Assembly (NCBI GenBank): GCA_017937405.1
Contig: JAGBDS010000002.1
Location: forward strand, 1 to 64,000
DNA length: 64,000 nucleotides
Origin: Oscillibacter sp.
Lineage (GTDB): Bacteria; Bacillota; Clostridia; Oscillospirales; Oscillospiraceae
Direction of reading: 5' to 3'
Positions within the stretch are counted from its first letter, which is position 1. Each line of letters opens with the position of its first letter. The notes below the pieces were generated by a model. The model was not told the origin of the DNA, searched no databases, and worked only from the letters and a program-made list of their open reading frames with translations. The translations under genes and the position numbers were made by a program. Of this stretch, positions 53,735-63,479 are shown piece after piece.

Positions 53735-54722
53735 CGTTTTCGCCCTCCGTTTCCTCCGTCGAAGAGGTCTCCTCTGCCAGGATCTCCTCCAAAGGAGCAT
53801 CTTCCTCACTGTTCGCACACACGGCAGCTTTCTCTGCTTCCGCCGCGGCCAGTTGGTTCACCAGCAGGCCGTCGGCAGTGCGCTTTTTGATTTTGATATT
53901 GTAGAACAGCATCACTGCCGCCACGACCACCATCACCAAGCTCAGCGCCTGAGACACCCGGATGGGCTGGCCCATAAAGGTCCAGTTGAACAGGTACAAA
54001 CTGTCGGTCCGCAGGCCCTCCACCCAGGAGCGGCCCAGGCCGTACCACAGGAAGTAGAACCAGGTGTTCTCGCCATCGAACCGGCGGCCCTTGGTGACCA
54101 CAAACAGCATCAGCAGCAGGCCCACCAGATTCCACAGGCTCTCATAGAGGAAAGTGGGATGCACCTCGATATACTGGCTGGCGCTGACCCACAGCCGCAT
54201 CCGCCAGGGCAGGTCTGTCAGGCCGCCGAAGGCCTCCCGGTTGATGAAGTTGGCCCACCGGCCGATGATCTGGCCCAGCAGCAGGCCCATGGCGGCAAGG
54301 TCCGTCATGGCGGCGAACCGCAGCTTCTTCACCTTCGTAAAAATCAGCACCACGATCACGCCGGCGATAACCGTGCCGTAGATGGCAAGGCCGCCGTCCC
54401 AGATGGCGATGATGCGGCCCCAGTCCAGGCTGCCGTCGGCGTTGCGGTACAGGTCCAGGTAAAAGATGACGTAATAGATACGGGAGCCCAGGATGCAGCT
54501 GGGCACCGCCCACAGCACCAAGTCCAGCACGTTGTCCTCGGTGAGGCCAAAGCGCTTGGCCTGTTTCATGCATAGAAACAATCCGGCCAGCATAGCGCAG
54601 GCCAGGATGATCCCGTACCAGTAAATGCCGTGTCCAATGTGGAGGGCGATGGGATCAGGGTTGAATTCCCAGTCGCCGAACAGGCCGGGAAAGCTGATGG
54701 GCATATCCTTTAACGCAGTCAA
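53718..54722 (-). CDS. lgt: Prolipoprotein diacylglyceryl transferase
   Basis: 334 residues from TTG 54722 (AAGGAAG 9 bases upstream; ATG 54704 is too close to AAAGGA). About seven membrane helices. GHGIYWYGIILACAMLAGLF and the signature GQIIGRWANFINREAFGG are present, the latter with the essential Arg. It attaches diacylglycerol to lipobox cysteines, such as those of DctP and the BMP protein. A C-terminal acidic tail of about 50 residues is an extra. Confidence 0.95.
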   Translation of the reverse strand: MTALKDMPISFPGLFGDWEFNPDPIALHIGHGIYWYGIILACAMLAGLFLCMKQAKRFGLTEDNVLDLVLWAVPSCILGSRIYYVIFYLDLYRNADGSLDWGRIIAIWDGGLAIYGTVIAGVIVVLIFTKVKKLRFAAMTDLAAMGLLLGQIIGRWANFINREAFGGLTDLPWRMRLWVSASQYIEVHPTFLYESLWNLVGLLLMLFVVTKGRRFDGENTWFYFLWYGLGRSWVEGLRTDSLYLFNWTFMGQPIRVSQALSLVMVVVAAVMLFYNIKIKKRTADGLLVNQLAAAEAEKAAVCANSEEDAPLEEILAEETSSTEETEGENDGGKD

Positions 54723-54767
54723 AACAAGATTCTTCCTTTCTTTCTAAAAAAACGCTGGATGCTGGAA

Positions 54768-56033
54768 TTACTCACGGGGCACGATCTCGCTGAGAACGCA
54801 CCGCTCCTCCGTGATATTCTCCCGCAGGAAGTTCTGAATATCTTCCTTGGTGATCTCGTCGAACACCTGGGGGAAGTGGAAGGGGTCGTAGCCGTTGAAA
54901 TAGCCCTCCGTCAGAGAGACGGCGATATTCTCAAAGGAATTCAGCCCCCGCAGGTTGGAGCCGAAGGAGGCCCGTTTCACCTGCTGGTAGAAGTCCTCTC
55001 CGATGCCCTCCTTCGCCAGCCGGGCGGCCTCCTTCAGAATTTCCTCCCGGACCTTCCGGGCATCCTTGCTGTCGCCGCCGGCGTAGAGGTAGGCCACGCC
55101 GGGCATCATCTCAAAGGAACCGCCGAAGCTGGTGTTGATAAGGCCCTCGTCATAAAGCCGCAGGTACAGGGGGCTGGAATCCCCCAGCAGGATGTCGCAG
55201 GCCAGGTCGCCGATAACGGCAGTGCGGAGGTAGTCCTTTTCCCCGGCGGGAGCGCACTTGAATCCGGTAAGGAACTGGGGGCAGGAGACCTCCATGGCAA
55301 GGCTGGTCTCCTTCTCCGCCACCTCCGGAGGCTCCGTGCCGTGGTCCCGGGGGATAGCCGGGCCGCCCTCCCGGGGCAGCACCCGCCTGGCAAGGTCCAC
55401 CACATGGATGGGGTCCACGTCGCCCACAACAGTCAGCACCATGTTGGACGGGGTGTAGAAGGCTTTGTGGCAGTCGTACAGCGTCTCTGCCGTGATGTGG
55501 GAGATGCTCTCCACCGTTCCGGCAATGGAAGTCCTGGCGGTGCTGTTCTGGTACAGTGCCCGCATCATGCGGACATAAATTTGCCAGTCGGGGTTGTCCT
55601 CCACCATGCGGATCTCCTGGCCGATGATGCCCTGCTCCTTGGCAACGCTCTCCTCGGTAAAGTAGGGAATGGACACGAAGGACAGCAGAATTTCAAGGTT
55701 CTCCTCAAAATGGTCAGTGGAATCGAAATAATAGCCGGTCATGGCGTTGGAGGTAAACGCGTTGGGCTCCGCGCCGTTTTTCGCCAGCTCCTGGAGGGCG
55801 TTGCCCTCCTTGGTGTCGAACATCTTGTGCTCCAGATAGTGGGCGATGCCCGCCGGAGTGTCCAGCCACTGGCCGTTCAGGCAGAAGCAGGTGTCCATAC
55901 CGCCGTAGCGGGTGGCGAAAAAGGCGTATTTTTTGGCGTAACCGGGCTTGGGCACCACGTAAATTTGCAGTCCGTTGGGCAGGGTCTCCCGGTAGACGGA
56001 CTCCCCCAGCCGCTCGTAAAAGCTCTGCTTCAT
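54768..56033 (-). CDS. ymfH: M16 zinc peptidase, YmfH-like
   Basis: 421 residues. The inverted zinc motif AHYLEHKMFD (HxxEH) is intact, with GQEIRMVEDNPDW as the distal Glu. It belongs to the YmfH pair partner found in Firmicutes. The stop of the upstream YmfF gene overlaps its ATG (56033/56030). Confidence 0.9.
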   Translation of the reverse strand: MKQSFYERLGESVYRETLPNGLQIYVVPKPGYAKKYAFFATRYGGMDTCFCLNGQWLDTPAGIAHYLEHKMFDTKEGNALQELAKNGAEPNAFTSNAMTGYYFDSTDHFEENLEILLSFVSIPYFTEESVAKEQGIIGQEIRMVEDNPDWQIYVRMMRALYQNSTARTSIAGTVESISHITAETLYDCHKAFYTPSNMVLTVVGDVDPIHVVDLARRVLPREGGPAIPRDHGTEPPEVAEKETSLAMEVSCPQFLTGFKCAPAGEKDYLRTAVIGDLACDILLGDSSPLYLRLYDEGLINTSFGGSFEMMPGVAYLYAGGDSKDARKVREEILKEAARLAKEGIGEDFYQQVKRASFGSNLRGLNSFENIAVSLTEGYFNGYDPFHFPQVFDEITKEDIQNFLRENITEERCVLSEIVPRE

Positions 56034-57298
56034 TCCGCCGCCTCCTTTCCCCGCAGGAAGTACACCGTGTCCAGTCCCACAGCCTTCATGGCATTGAAGA
56101 TGCGCTCCGGCGTCACATTCCGCACCTGCTCCGCCAGCTCCTCCGGCGTCTCGGACTGTCCGGTGGCCGCCTGGCCCAGATAGAAGTTCTCCAGCTTCCC
56201 CTGGGAGTCGCCCATGGAGGCGTAGGCGTTCAGCAGGGTGCTCCGGGCGCCGTCCAGCTCCCAGTCCTCCAAATCGCCGTTTCGCACGGCGTCCAGCTGG
56301 GCCATGATCTCGTCATAAGCCTTCTGATAGTTTTCAAACTCGATGCCGGAGGACACGGTGATGATGCCCTTCTGGCGGTGGTACAGGGAGGAGGCGTAGT
56401 AGCACAGGGACAGCTTCTCCCGCACGTTCAAAAACAGCTTGGAATTGCTGCTGCCGCCGAACAGGGTGTTGCCCATCAGCAGCGCGGCGGTGTCGTCGCT
56501 GCCGCAGGCAAAGCCCATGCCCAGCTTCCCCTGGGTCACGTCCAGCTCCTCCGTCACCCGCAGCACCTCCTGCCGGGCGGGATGGGTCTGGGCTGGGAAG
56601 GTCTCCCGGATGTTCTCCCGGGGCAGGGTGGCAAAGGCGGACAGCAGTGCGTCCTCCACCCGCTTCCTGTCGGCGCTGCCGCTGTAAAACAGCTCCAGCC
56701 GGGAGGTGCCGATGAGCTTTCCGTACTGGGCGTACAGCTTCCGAAGCTGCAACCGTTCCGCGTCTTCCTCACTGCCTAAGCGCGGGATGCCGTAGGCCTC
56801 CCCGGCGCACATCTCCCGCAGTAGGCGGCTGTCAGCATAGTCCCGCTTGTCGTTGATGATGCTGCGGATGGCGTCGATAAGATTGGTCTTTTCGCTCTCA
56901 AAATAGGCGGGCACGAACCGCCCCCGCTCCGTGGCAGGGTCGCAGACCAGCTCGCCCAGCAGCTCCGCCACCGGCTCTAAAAGGTGTTCTCCGCCGGGGA
57001 TGAAGCTGTCGTCGATAAAGCTGGCCACAAAGCCCACGCACTGAGTCTCGCCCTTTTTCCGCACCGTGTAGTCGATGCGTGCGCCGTACAGCTTGTCCAG
57101 CCGGGCGGACAGGGCTCCCATGTCGGGATAGGTGACGGTGCCCCGCCGCAGCACGGCGGGCAGCAGCGCATAGGCGGAAGCCGTCTCCTCCGTCAACGGC
57201 GTCACGAACTGGGCGGAGAGAAGGCTGGTCTTGAATTTCCGCGCCGGCAGGTAGGTCAAATACACACCGTCGGCGAGTTTCGTTCTTGTCACTTCCAA
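56030..57298 (-). CDS. ymfF: M16-family partner peptidase, YmfF-like
   Basis: 422 residues from TTG 57298 (AAGGAG 7 bases upstream). LADGVYLTYLPARKFKTS then SAQFVTPLTEETASAYALLP is the YmfF pattern, which lacks the HxxEH zinc site and probably pairs with YmfH. The frame open to 57430 has no ribosome site and covers a probable promoter. Confidence 0.87.
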   Translation of the reverse strand: MEVTRTKLADGVYLTYLPARKFKTSLLSAQFVTPLTEETASAYALLPAVLRRGTVTYPDMGALSARLDKLYGARIDYTVRKKGETQCVGFVASFIDDSFIPGGEHLLEPVAELLGELVCDPATERGRFVPAYFESEKTNLIDAIRSIINDKRDYADSRLLREMCAGEAYGIPRLGSEEDAERLQLRKLYAQYGKLIGTSRLELFYSGSADRKRVEDALLSAFATLPRENIRETFPAQTHPARQEVLRVTEELDVTQGKLGMGFACGSDDTAALLMGNTLFGGSSNSKLFLNVREKLSLCYYASSLYHRQKGIITVSSGIEFENYQKAYDEIMAQLDAVRNGDLEDWELDGARSTLLNAYASMGDSQGKLENFYLGQAATGQSETPEELAEQVRNVTPERIFNAMKAVGLDTVYFLRGKEAAE

Positions 57299-57398
57299 AA
57301 TCTCACTCCTTTGTGTATGCGCGCAAAATACCGAATATAAAGATACAGCGTATATTATAGTATAACTCCCCCCATAATTCAAATTCTTTTTGTAAATG

Positions 57399-57427
57399 AA
57401 AAGAGGCTGCCAAAGCAGCCTCTTTTT
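57399..57427 (-). terminator. Terminator of the dipeptidase gene
   Basis: AGAGGCTGC / GCAGCCTCT stem with CAAA loop and TTTTT on both sides, touching the dipeptidase stop. Confidence 0.85.
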
Positions 57428-58386
57428 CACCGCAGTACCCGCAGAAAATTCTCCCTGGCGATCATTTCCCGCTCTTTTTCATTCATCCCCAGCTTTTCCA
57501 GCCAGTAAAACAAATTCCTGATCTGGGAACAGTTCTCCAGGCCGTCGGCCCCCTCGTTGCCGGGGCCGAAGTATTCACAGAAGTCAAAGCCGCAGGCCAC
57601 ATGCTCCATGCCCATGACCTCCGCCATGTGGGCGGCGTGGCGGGCCAGCATCTCCGCCGTCTGTTTTTCCCGGTCGGTGTGGACGAAGGCGTGGTGGACG
57701 TTCAGCCCCACGACGCCGCCGTTTTCCCGGATGGTCCGGAGCTGGTCGTCGGTCAGATTCCGCCGCACGTCGCACAGCGCCCGGCAGTTGGAGTGGGAGG
57801 CGATGACCGGACCATCCGCAGCTTTCATCACATCCCAAAACCCACCGTCGTTTAGATGGGAGACGTCCACCAGGATGTTCCGCTCCCCCATCCTGCGGAC
57901 CGCCAGCCGTCCTAGTTCCGTCAGTCCGGAGTACGGGTCTCCCCCGGCGCCCGTCGCCAATAGGTTCTCCCCGTTCCAGGTCAGCATCCCCAGCCGGACA
58001 CCCATGTCGGCGTAACGATCGATACCGCCCAGCTCATTCCCAATGGCATCCATGCCCTCCACGGCCAGGAATGCGTACTTCTTCCCCGCCGCTTTGGCCC
58101 GCTCCGCCTCTTCCGTTGTGCGGACCAGTTCCAGCCACGGACACTCTGCCAGCTCCGCCTTCATGCAAAGCAGCATGATGTCCGTCCGCTCCCGGTCGCC
58201 CTTCGCCTCCGGCACATCCTTCCAGAAGCTTTGGGCATGAGCGCTGACCCACAGTGCCAGAGTCAGGCCCTCCACGCCCCCCGCTTCCAGGTTGCGCAGG
58301 TGGCGCCGCTCCAGCACGCGCTTCTCACCCGCCAAACGGCGGCGGGTCACATCGTACAAAAGGTCGGAATGTCCGTCAAAAACCAT
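57427..58386 (-). CDS. M19 membrane dipeptidase-like
   Basis: 319 residues. Zinc ligands as in renal dipeptidase: HSD at residues 5-7, the Glu of FLAVEGMDAIG, DVSHLND, ASHSNCRALCD, and GFDFCEYFG. It cleaves dipeptides, including ones with a D-residue. No signal peptide, so cytoplasmic here. Confidence 0.9.
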   Translation of the reverse strand: MVFDGHSDLLYDVTRRRLAGEKRVLERRHLRNLEAGGVEGLTLALWVSAHAQSFWKDVPEAKGDRERTDIMLLCMKAELAECPWLELVRTTEEAERAKAAGKKYAFLAVEGMDAIGNELGGIDRYADMGVRLGMLTWNGENLLATGAGGDPYSGLTELGRLAVRRMGERNILVDVSHLNDGGFWDVMKAADGPVIASHSNCRALCDVRRNLTDDQLRTIRENGGVVGLNVHHAFVHTDREKQTAEMLARHAAHMAEVMGMEHVACGFDFCEYFGPGNEGADGLENCSQIRNLFYWLEKLGMNEKEREMIARENFLRVLR

Positions 58387-58489
58387 GCCTTTCAGCCTCC
58401 CTTTCCTTTTTCTCCAGTATAACCGCCCGCCTCTGCTCCCGCAATGCTTTCACCCTCTGATTTTTTCTGGATTTCTTCTCAAATTCCCC

Positions 58490-58518
58490 TTGACATTTCT
58501 CACAAATTCCTGTAAACT
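58490..58518 (+). promoter_or_regulatory. Promoter of ylxM-ffh
   Basis: TTGACA (58490), 17-base spacer, TAAACT (58513). Confidence 0.85.
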
Positions 58519-58564
58519 ATTTCGTGTTGTAAAGGCCTATAACTTTACAGGAAGGGGCGGTCTC

Positions 58565-58930
58565 TTGAAAAATCAGACGTACCGTATGACTATGCTCTTC
58601 GATTTTTACGGAGAACTCCTGACCGACCGGCAGAAGGAATTTTTCGACCTCTACTATAACGAGGACTTGTCTCTGGCGGAGATCGCGGAAAACGCGGGCA
58701 TCTCCCGGCAGGGCGTCCGGGACGTCATCGTCCGGGCGGAGGCCGCCATGCAGGAGGTCGAGGACAAGACCGGCATCATCAAGCGGTTCGAGGCCCAGCG
58801 TCCCCACCTGGACGCCATCGCGGAAGCCGCCGAGCAGATCAGAACCATCAACTACCGCCAATTTGAGGACAGCCGGCTCACGGAGCTGGCGGACCGCATC
58901 ACGGCGGAAACCAGCGCCTTAAAGGATTAA
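58565..58930 (+). CDS. ylxM: YlxM, SRP-associated DNA-binding-like protein
   Basis: 121 residues from TTG 58565 (GGAAGGGGCGG upstream). MTMLFDFYGELLTDRQKEFF and LAEIAENAGISRQGVRDVIV are the sigma-70-region-4-like HTH of YlxM, encoded directly before ffh in Firmicutes and thought to modulate SRP. The promoter at 58490 rules out a start further upstream. Confidence 0.92.
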   Translation: MKNQTYRMTMLFDFYGELLTDRQKEFFDLYYNEDLSLAEIAENAGISRQGVRDVIVRAEAAMQEVEDKTGIIKRFEAQRPHLDAIAEAAEQIRTINYRQFEDSRLTELADRITAETSALKD

Positions 58931-58932
58931 GT

Positions 58933-60285
58933 ATGGCATTTGAAGGACTCACTGAAAAACTGAACGCCACATTCAAGCGCCTGCGGGGCAAGGGCCGCCT
59001 GACGGAAAACGATGTCCGGGAGGCCATGCGGGAGGTCCGCCTTGCCCTGCTGGAAGCCGACGTGGGCTACAAGGTGGTCAAGGACTTCGTGGCCACTGTC
59101 ACGGAGCGGGCCATCGGCACCGATGTACTGGACAGCCTGACCCCCGCCCAGCAGGTCATCAAGATCGTCAACGAGGAGCTGACGAACCTGATGGGCGGCG
59201 GTACTGCCAAGCTCACCATGGCCAACAACGGCCCCACCGTGGTCATGATGGTGGGTCTCCAGGGCGCCGGTAAGACCACCACCACCGCCAAGCTGGCTGG
59301 CCTGATGCGCCGCCAGTACACAAAGCGTCCCCTGCTGACGGCCTGCGACGTGTACCGCCCCGCCGCCATTGAGCAGCTGAAGGTGGTGGGTGGACAACTG
59401 GACCTGCCGGTATTTGAGCAGGGCCAGGGCGACCCCGTCACCATTGCCCAGAACGCCATCCGCCACGCCCGGGACTACGGCAGCGACATGGTGTTCCTGG
59501 ATACCGCCGGCCGTCTCCATGTGGACGAGACGCTGATGGACGAGCTGAAGCGGATGAAAGCCGCCGTAAAGCCCAACGAGATCCTGCTGGTCGTGGACGC
59601 CATGACCGGCCAGGACGCGGTGAATGCCGCCAGCGCCTTTGACGAGGCCCTGGGCATCGACGGCGTCATTCTCACCAAACTGGACGGCGACGCCCGGGGC
59701 GGCGCTGCCCTCACCATCCGGGCGGCCACCGGCAAGCCCATCAAGTTCGTGGGCACCGGCGAAAAGCTGGATATGATCGAGCCCTTCCACCCGGACCGCA
59801 TGGCCTCCCGTATTCTGGGCATGGGCGATATGCTGTCCTTCATCGAAAAGGCCCAGGCCAACTACGATGAAAAGCAGGCCGCCAAGCTGGAGGAAAAGCT
59901 GCGGAAAAACCGCTTTACGCTCCAGGACTATTACGAGCAGCTCCAGCAGCTGCGCGGCATGGGCGACCTGAGCCAGCTGGCGGGCATGATGCCCGGCAAC
60001 TTGGGCAAACAGCTCCAGGGAGCCACTATTGATGAAAAGGCCCTGGCCCACACCGAGGCCATCATTCTCTCCATGACCCCGCTGGAACGGGAGAATCCCC
60101 AGATTTTGAACGCCAGCCGGAAGAAGCGCATCGCCGCCGGCTGCGGCCTGGAGGTCGTGGATGTCAACCGTCTGTTGAAGCAGTTTGACATGATGCAGCA
60201 GCTCACCAAGCAGATGACCAAGGGCCGTATCCCCGGCATGGGCGGCCGGATGCATGGCTTTGGCCGGAAAAAGCGCTTCAAATAA
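58933..60285 (+). CDS. ffh: Signal recognition particle protein Ffh
   Basis: 450 residues, normal length. N domain, then G domain with P-loop GLQGAGKTTT (108-117), DTAGRLHVDE, TKLDGDARGG, and a methionine-rich M domain ending MPGMGGRMHGFGRKKR-like. Binds signal sequences and 4.5S RNA for membrane targeting. 2 bp after ylxM. Confidence 0.98.
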   Translation: MAFEGLTEKLNATFKRLRGKGRLTENDVREAMREVRLALLEADVGYKVVKDFVATVTERAIGTDVLDSLTPAQQVIKIVNEELTNLMGGGTAKLTMANNGPTVVMMVGLQGAGKTTTTAKLAGLMRRQYTKRPLLTACDVYRPAAIEQLKVVGGQLDLPVFEQGQGDPVTIAQNAIRHARDYGSDMVFLDTAGRLHVDETLMDELKRMKAAVKPNEILLVVDAMTGQDAVNAASAFDEALGIDGVILTKLDGDARGGAALTIRAATGKPIKFVGTGEKLDMIEPFHPDRMASRILGMGDMLSFIEKAQANYDEKQAAKLEEKLRKNRFTLQDYYEQLQQLRGMGDLSQLAGMMPGNLGKQLQGATIDEKALAHTEAIILSMTPLERENPQILNASRKKRIAAGCGLEVVDVNRLLKQFDMMQQLTKQMTKGRIPGMGGRMHGFGRKKRFK

Positions 60286-60352
60286 CTGTATATAAGTGCA
60301 CCCGCATTTATAGATAAAAAACAATTTATTTTTACTTTTGGAGGTACAAATC

Positions 60353-60592
60353 ATGGTTAAGATTAGACTGCGCCGCATGGGCGCCAAGAAGGCTCCCTTC
60401 TACCGCGTTGTGGTGGCCGATTCCCGTTTCCCCCGCGACGGCCGTTTCATTGAGGAGATCGGCACTTACAATCCCTGCGTTGCTCCCGCCGAGATCAAGA
60501 TCGACACCGAGCGCGCTCAGGCCTGGATCAAGTCCGGCGCCCAGCCCACCGATACCGTCAGAGCTCTGCTGAAAAAAGTGGAAGTCCTCTGA
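60353..60592 (+). CDS. rpsP: Ribosomal protein S16
   Basis: 79 residues from ATG 60353 (TTGGAGG upstream). [20 protein letters not shown] and [19 protein letters not shown] are bS16 signatures. Confidence 0.98.
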   Translation: MVKIRLRRMGAKKAPFYRVVVADSRFPRDGRFIEEIGTYNPCVAPAEIKIDTERAQAWIKSGAQPTDTVRALLKKVEVL

Positions 60593-60607
60593 TCCGGAGG
60601 ACGGATC

Positions 60608-60838
60608 ATGAAAGACTTGCTGCTCTATATCGCCAGAAACCTTGTGGATGATCCCGACGCGGTCTCCGTTACGGAGATCCAGGGCGATCAGGAGCTGACG
60701 TTGGAGCTGCGCGTCGCCCCCGACGACATGGGCAAGGTCATCGGCCGCCAGGGCCGCATCGCCAAGGAGATCAGGACGGTCGTCCGCTCCTACGCCCAGC
60801 GCACCGGCGTGAAGGTTTCCGTGGACATTGTAGACTAA
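60608..60838 (+). CDS. khpA: KH-domain RNA-binding protein KhpA
   Basis: 76 residues. DDMGKVIGRQGRIAKEIRTV has the GxxG loop (GRQG). Normal KhpA length and place after rpsP. With KhpB it binds RNA and affects division and elongation. Confidence 0.95.
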   Translation: MKDLLLYIARNLVDDPDAVSVTEIQGDQELTLELRVAPDDMGKVIGRQGRIAKEIRTVVRSYAQRTGVKVSVDIVD

Positions 60839-60847
60839 TTCGTCCAG

Positions 60848-60877
60848 AGAAGAGGAGCTTCGGCTCCTCTTCTTTCG
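60848..60877 (+). terminator. Terminator after khpA
   Basis: AGAAGAGGAGC / GCTCCTCTTCT stem with TTCG tetraloop then TTC. Confidence 0.85.
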
Positions 60878-60915
60878 TTTCCGCCCGTCCCCGCCCGCAG
60901 GCGGACATCCCCCCC

Positions 60916-60944
60916 TTGCCAGTTCCGGCAAAACAGTCTATACT
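60916..60944 (+). promoter_or_regulatory. Promoter of rimM-trmD
   Basis: TTGCCA (60916), 17-base spacer, TATACT (60939). Confidence 0.75.
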
Positions 60945-60975
60945 ATGCGTATCAATTGATAAGGAGACATTCTCC

Positions 60976-61482
60976 ATGAAACTGGAAACCATCAAGCTGG
61001 GCCGCATCGTCAATGCCCACGGCATCCGGGGCGAAGTCCGGGTGCAGCCCGAAGGGCCGGACCCCGCCCTGCTGACCCGCTTCAAAACCTTCTATCTGGA
61101 CAGCCAGCCCGTCATCCCCACCGCCAACCACGTCCACAAGGGTGTGGTACTGATGAAGTTCCCCGGTGTGGACGACATGGACGCCGCCCTGTCCCTGAAG
61201 GGCAAGGACCTGTATATCCGCCGCGCCGACGCCCACCTGAAGCCCGGTGAGTTCTTCGACCAGGAGCTGCTGGGGGTGGAGGTCTTCGACTGCGCCACCG
61301 GCGCCCGCCTGGGCGAAGTGACGGCAGTGGAGAACTACCCCGCCCACCAGGTCTATACCGTCAAGGGCGAAAAGGAATACCTCATTCCCGCCGTGAAGGG
61401 CGCGTTCATCGAATCCGTGGACATCGACGCCAACCGCATGGAGGTCCACGTCTGGGAAGGGATGGCGACGGATGAACATTGA
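60976..61482 (+). CDS. rimM: 16S rRNA processing protein RimM
   Basis: 168 residues from ATG 60976 (AAGGAG upstream). LGRIVNAHGIRGEVRVQPEG, PGEFFDQELLGVEVFD and the PRC-barrel end (YLIPAVKGAFIESVDIDANR) are typical. Acts in 30S maturation. Overlaps trmD by 11 bases. Confidence 0.96.
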   Translation: MKLETIKLGRIVNAHGIRGEVRVQPEGPDPALLTRFKTFYLDSQPVIPTANHVHKGVVLMKFPGVDDMDAALSLKGKDLYIRRADAHLKPGEFFDQELLGVEVFDCATGARLGEVTAVENYPAHQVYTVKGEKEYLIPAVKGAFIESVDIDANRMEVHVWEGMATDEH

Positions 61483-62239
61483 CATTATGACCCTGTTCCC
61501 CGACTCGGTGGACGCCATGCTCCACGTCAGCATCCTGGGCCGGGCCATCGAGCGGGGCTACATCTCCATCCGCTCCCACCAGATCAGGGAGTACACCACC
61601 AACAAGCAGATGCAGGTGGACGACTATCCCTACGGCGGAGGCCGGGGCGCCGTCATGCAGGCGGACCCGCTGTACCGCTGCTGGGCCCATATCGTGGAGG
61701 CCTACGGCCCCGGCCGCACCATTTTCATGTCCCCCTGCGGCCGTACCTTCAACCAGCAGGTCGCCCGGGAACTGAAGGAGCACTACGACCACCTCATCCT
61801 GGTCTGCGGCCACTATGAGGGCATCGACCAGCGGTTCATCGACGAGTGCGTGGACGAGGAAATTTCCATGGGCGACTTCGTCCTCACCGGCGGCGAGATT
61901 CCCGCCATGGCAGTGGCGGACGCGGTGTGCCGCATGGTCCCCGGCGTCCTCCCCGACGCGGAGTGCTTTGAGGAGGAATCCCACTGGAACGGCCTGCTGG
62001 AGTATCCCCAGTATTCCCGCCCCGCCGATTGGCACGGACGGCAGGTCCCCGAAATCCTCCTCTCCGGTGACCACGGAAAGGTTGCCGCCTGGCGAAAGAA
62101 GGAAAGCTACAAGCGCACCATGCGCCGCCGCCCGGATATGTTCGCCAAATTCGACGAATCCCAGCTCAAGACAAAAGCGGAAAGAAAGGTCCTTCAGCAG
62201 GCAAAGGACGAATTGGCCCAGGAGGATGACACTCCCTAA
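61472..62239 (+). CDS. trmD: tRNA (guanine37-N1)-methyltransferase
   Basis: 255 residues. DDYPYGGGRGAVMQADPLY, VCGHYEGIDQRFIDE and EISMGDFVLTGGE form the trefoil-knot SAM site. rplS, the usual next gene, is absent; a GGDEF gene follows instead. Confidence 0.97.
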   Translation: MNIDIMTLFPDSVDAMLHVSILGRAIERGYISIRSHQIREYTTNKQMQVDDYPYGGGRGAVMQADPLYRCWAHIVEAYGPGRTIFMSPCGRTFNQQVARELKEHYDHLILVCGHYEGIDQRFIDECVDEEISMGDFVLTGGEIPAMAVADAVCRMVPGVLPDAECFEEESHWNGLLEYPQYSRPADWHGRQVPEILLSGDHGKVAAWRKKESYKRTMRRRPDMFAKFDESQLKTKAERKVLQQAKDELAQEDDTP

Positions 62240-62333
62240 AAGCCCTTTTGTTTCCCCAGATCCACAAACGCCGCATTCCCGCATAAACACGAAAGAAGTA
62301 CGCGCTTTCGGCGTTCTCCAGGAGGCAGCAACT

Positions 62334-63446
62334 ATGTCAATACCGCAAAAGATTCAACGGGCCCTGTTTTATGCAGGCGCGACGCCGGAAGAATACGCCC
62401 GCATCATGCCGGACATCCGCAGAAATAACCACAAACGGCTTCAGGTCTTTTGCGTTGTCAGCATCTCCTTTTTGCTGGTAATGATCCTGATCACCTATAT
62501 CAACCAAAGCCTGAACTTTCGCTTTCAGACGTATGTGGCTCCCATGCTCCTGCTCGGCGTCATCCTGCTGGCAGACATCTTTTTTGCCGGAAAACGCCCG
62601 ATTCTCTGTAAAATACTGATTTATATATTCACAGCCCTGCTGTTCCTGCTTGCCATCGTCATCGGGACTTTTGATAACAAGACACAGACAGCCGGTACAT
62701 TCCTGGCCTTCCTTCTGGCGATCCCCCTGCTGTTTGTGCTAAGGCCCATCGAAAACGTATGCTTCATCGCTTTTTTTGACGTTCTGTTTATCATGGCGTC
62801 GTTCTCGGTAAAATCCAGGGCGATTTTTGAGATCGATATGATCAACGCGCTGGTGTTTGGCGGTATCAGCATGATCATTTCCTCCTTCATGCTGTCCATC
62901 ACCATTGAAAACTTTGTCATCAAGGACGCCTTGACCCATCTGGCGGAAACCGACCAGCTCACGCAGCTGCGCAACCGCACCAGCTATGAACGCTACCTCC
63001 CCCTCTATCCAACTCTTTGTCGAAAGTCTCTCGCCTGCATCTATGCGGATGTAAACGGCCTGCACGAATTGAATGAGGCCAAGGGCCACGAAGCGGGCGA
63101 TATCATGCTGAAATACATTGCCGACGCGCTCCAGGCCCAGTTTGGAGTCTTCCACACCTACCGCATCGGCGGAGACGAATACGTTGCCTTCGCCACGGAC
63201 ACAGATGCGGAGGTTTTGGGTGAAAAGCTAAATACCTTTACAAGTATTGTAGAATCAGAAAACTATCATGTCTCCGTAGGCTATGAAATTCAAAGTGCGG
63301 GAAGCATCCAAATGTCCGCTCTCATAAAAGCCGCAGAAGAGAAAATGTATCGGGCAAAGCAGGAGTTCTACAGTCAGAATCCGGCCATTCGCCGGCGCCA
63401 TCCGAGATGCGCGCCTGACACGCAGAAGTCTCTCCCGTCCCAATAA
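62334..63446 (+). CDS. Membrane GGDEF diguanylate cyclase-like protein
   Basis: 370 residues from ATG 62334 (AGGAGGCAGC upstream). Six membrane helices (about 35-200), then a GGDEF domain (DALTHLAETDQLTQLRNRTS, YADVNGLHELNEAKGH, RIGGDEYVAF). GGDEY is a permitted variant. There is no RxxD inhibitory site five residues before it. Makes c-di-GMP, probably in response to a membrane signal. Confidence 0.9.
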   Translation: MSIPQKIQRALFYAGATPEEYARIMPDIRRNNHKRLQVFCVVSISFLLVMILITYINQSLNFRFQTYVAPMLLLGVILLADIFFAGKRPILCKILIYIFTALLFLLAIVIGTFDNKTQTAGTFLAFLLAIPLLFVLRPIENVCFIAFFDVLFIMASFSVKSRAIFEIDMINALVFGGISMIISSFMLSITIENFVIKDALTHLAETDQLTQLRNRTSYERYLPLYPTLCRKSLACIYADVNGLHELNEAKGHEAGDIMLKYIADALQAQFGVFHTYRIGGDEYVAFATDTDAEVLGEKLNTFTSIVESENYHVSVGYEIQSAGSIQMSALIKAAEEKMYRAKQEFYSQNPAIRRRHPRCAPDTQKSLPSQ

Positions 63447-63479
63447 AAAAATCAGGCGCCTGATGCGCCTGATTTTTTA
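63445..63479. terminator. Bidirectional terminator
   Basis: AAAAAATCAGGCGC, CTGAT loop, GCGCCTGATTTTTT between converging genes. Confidence 0.9.
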
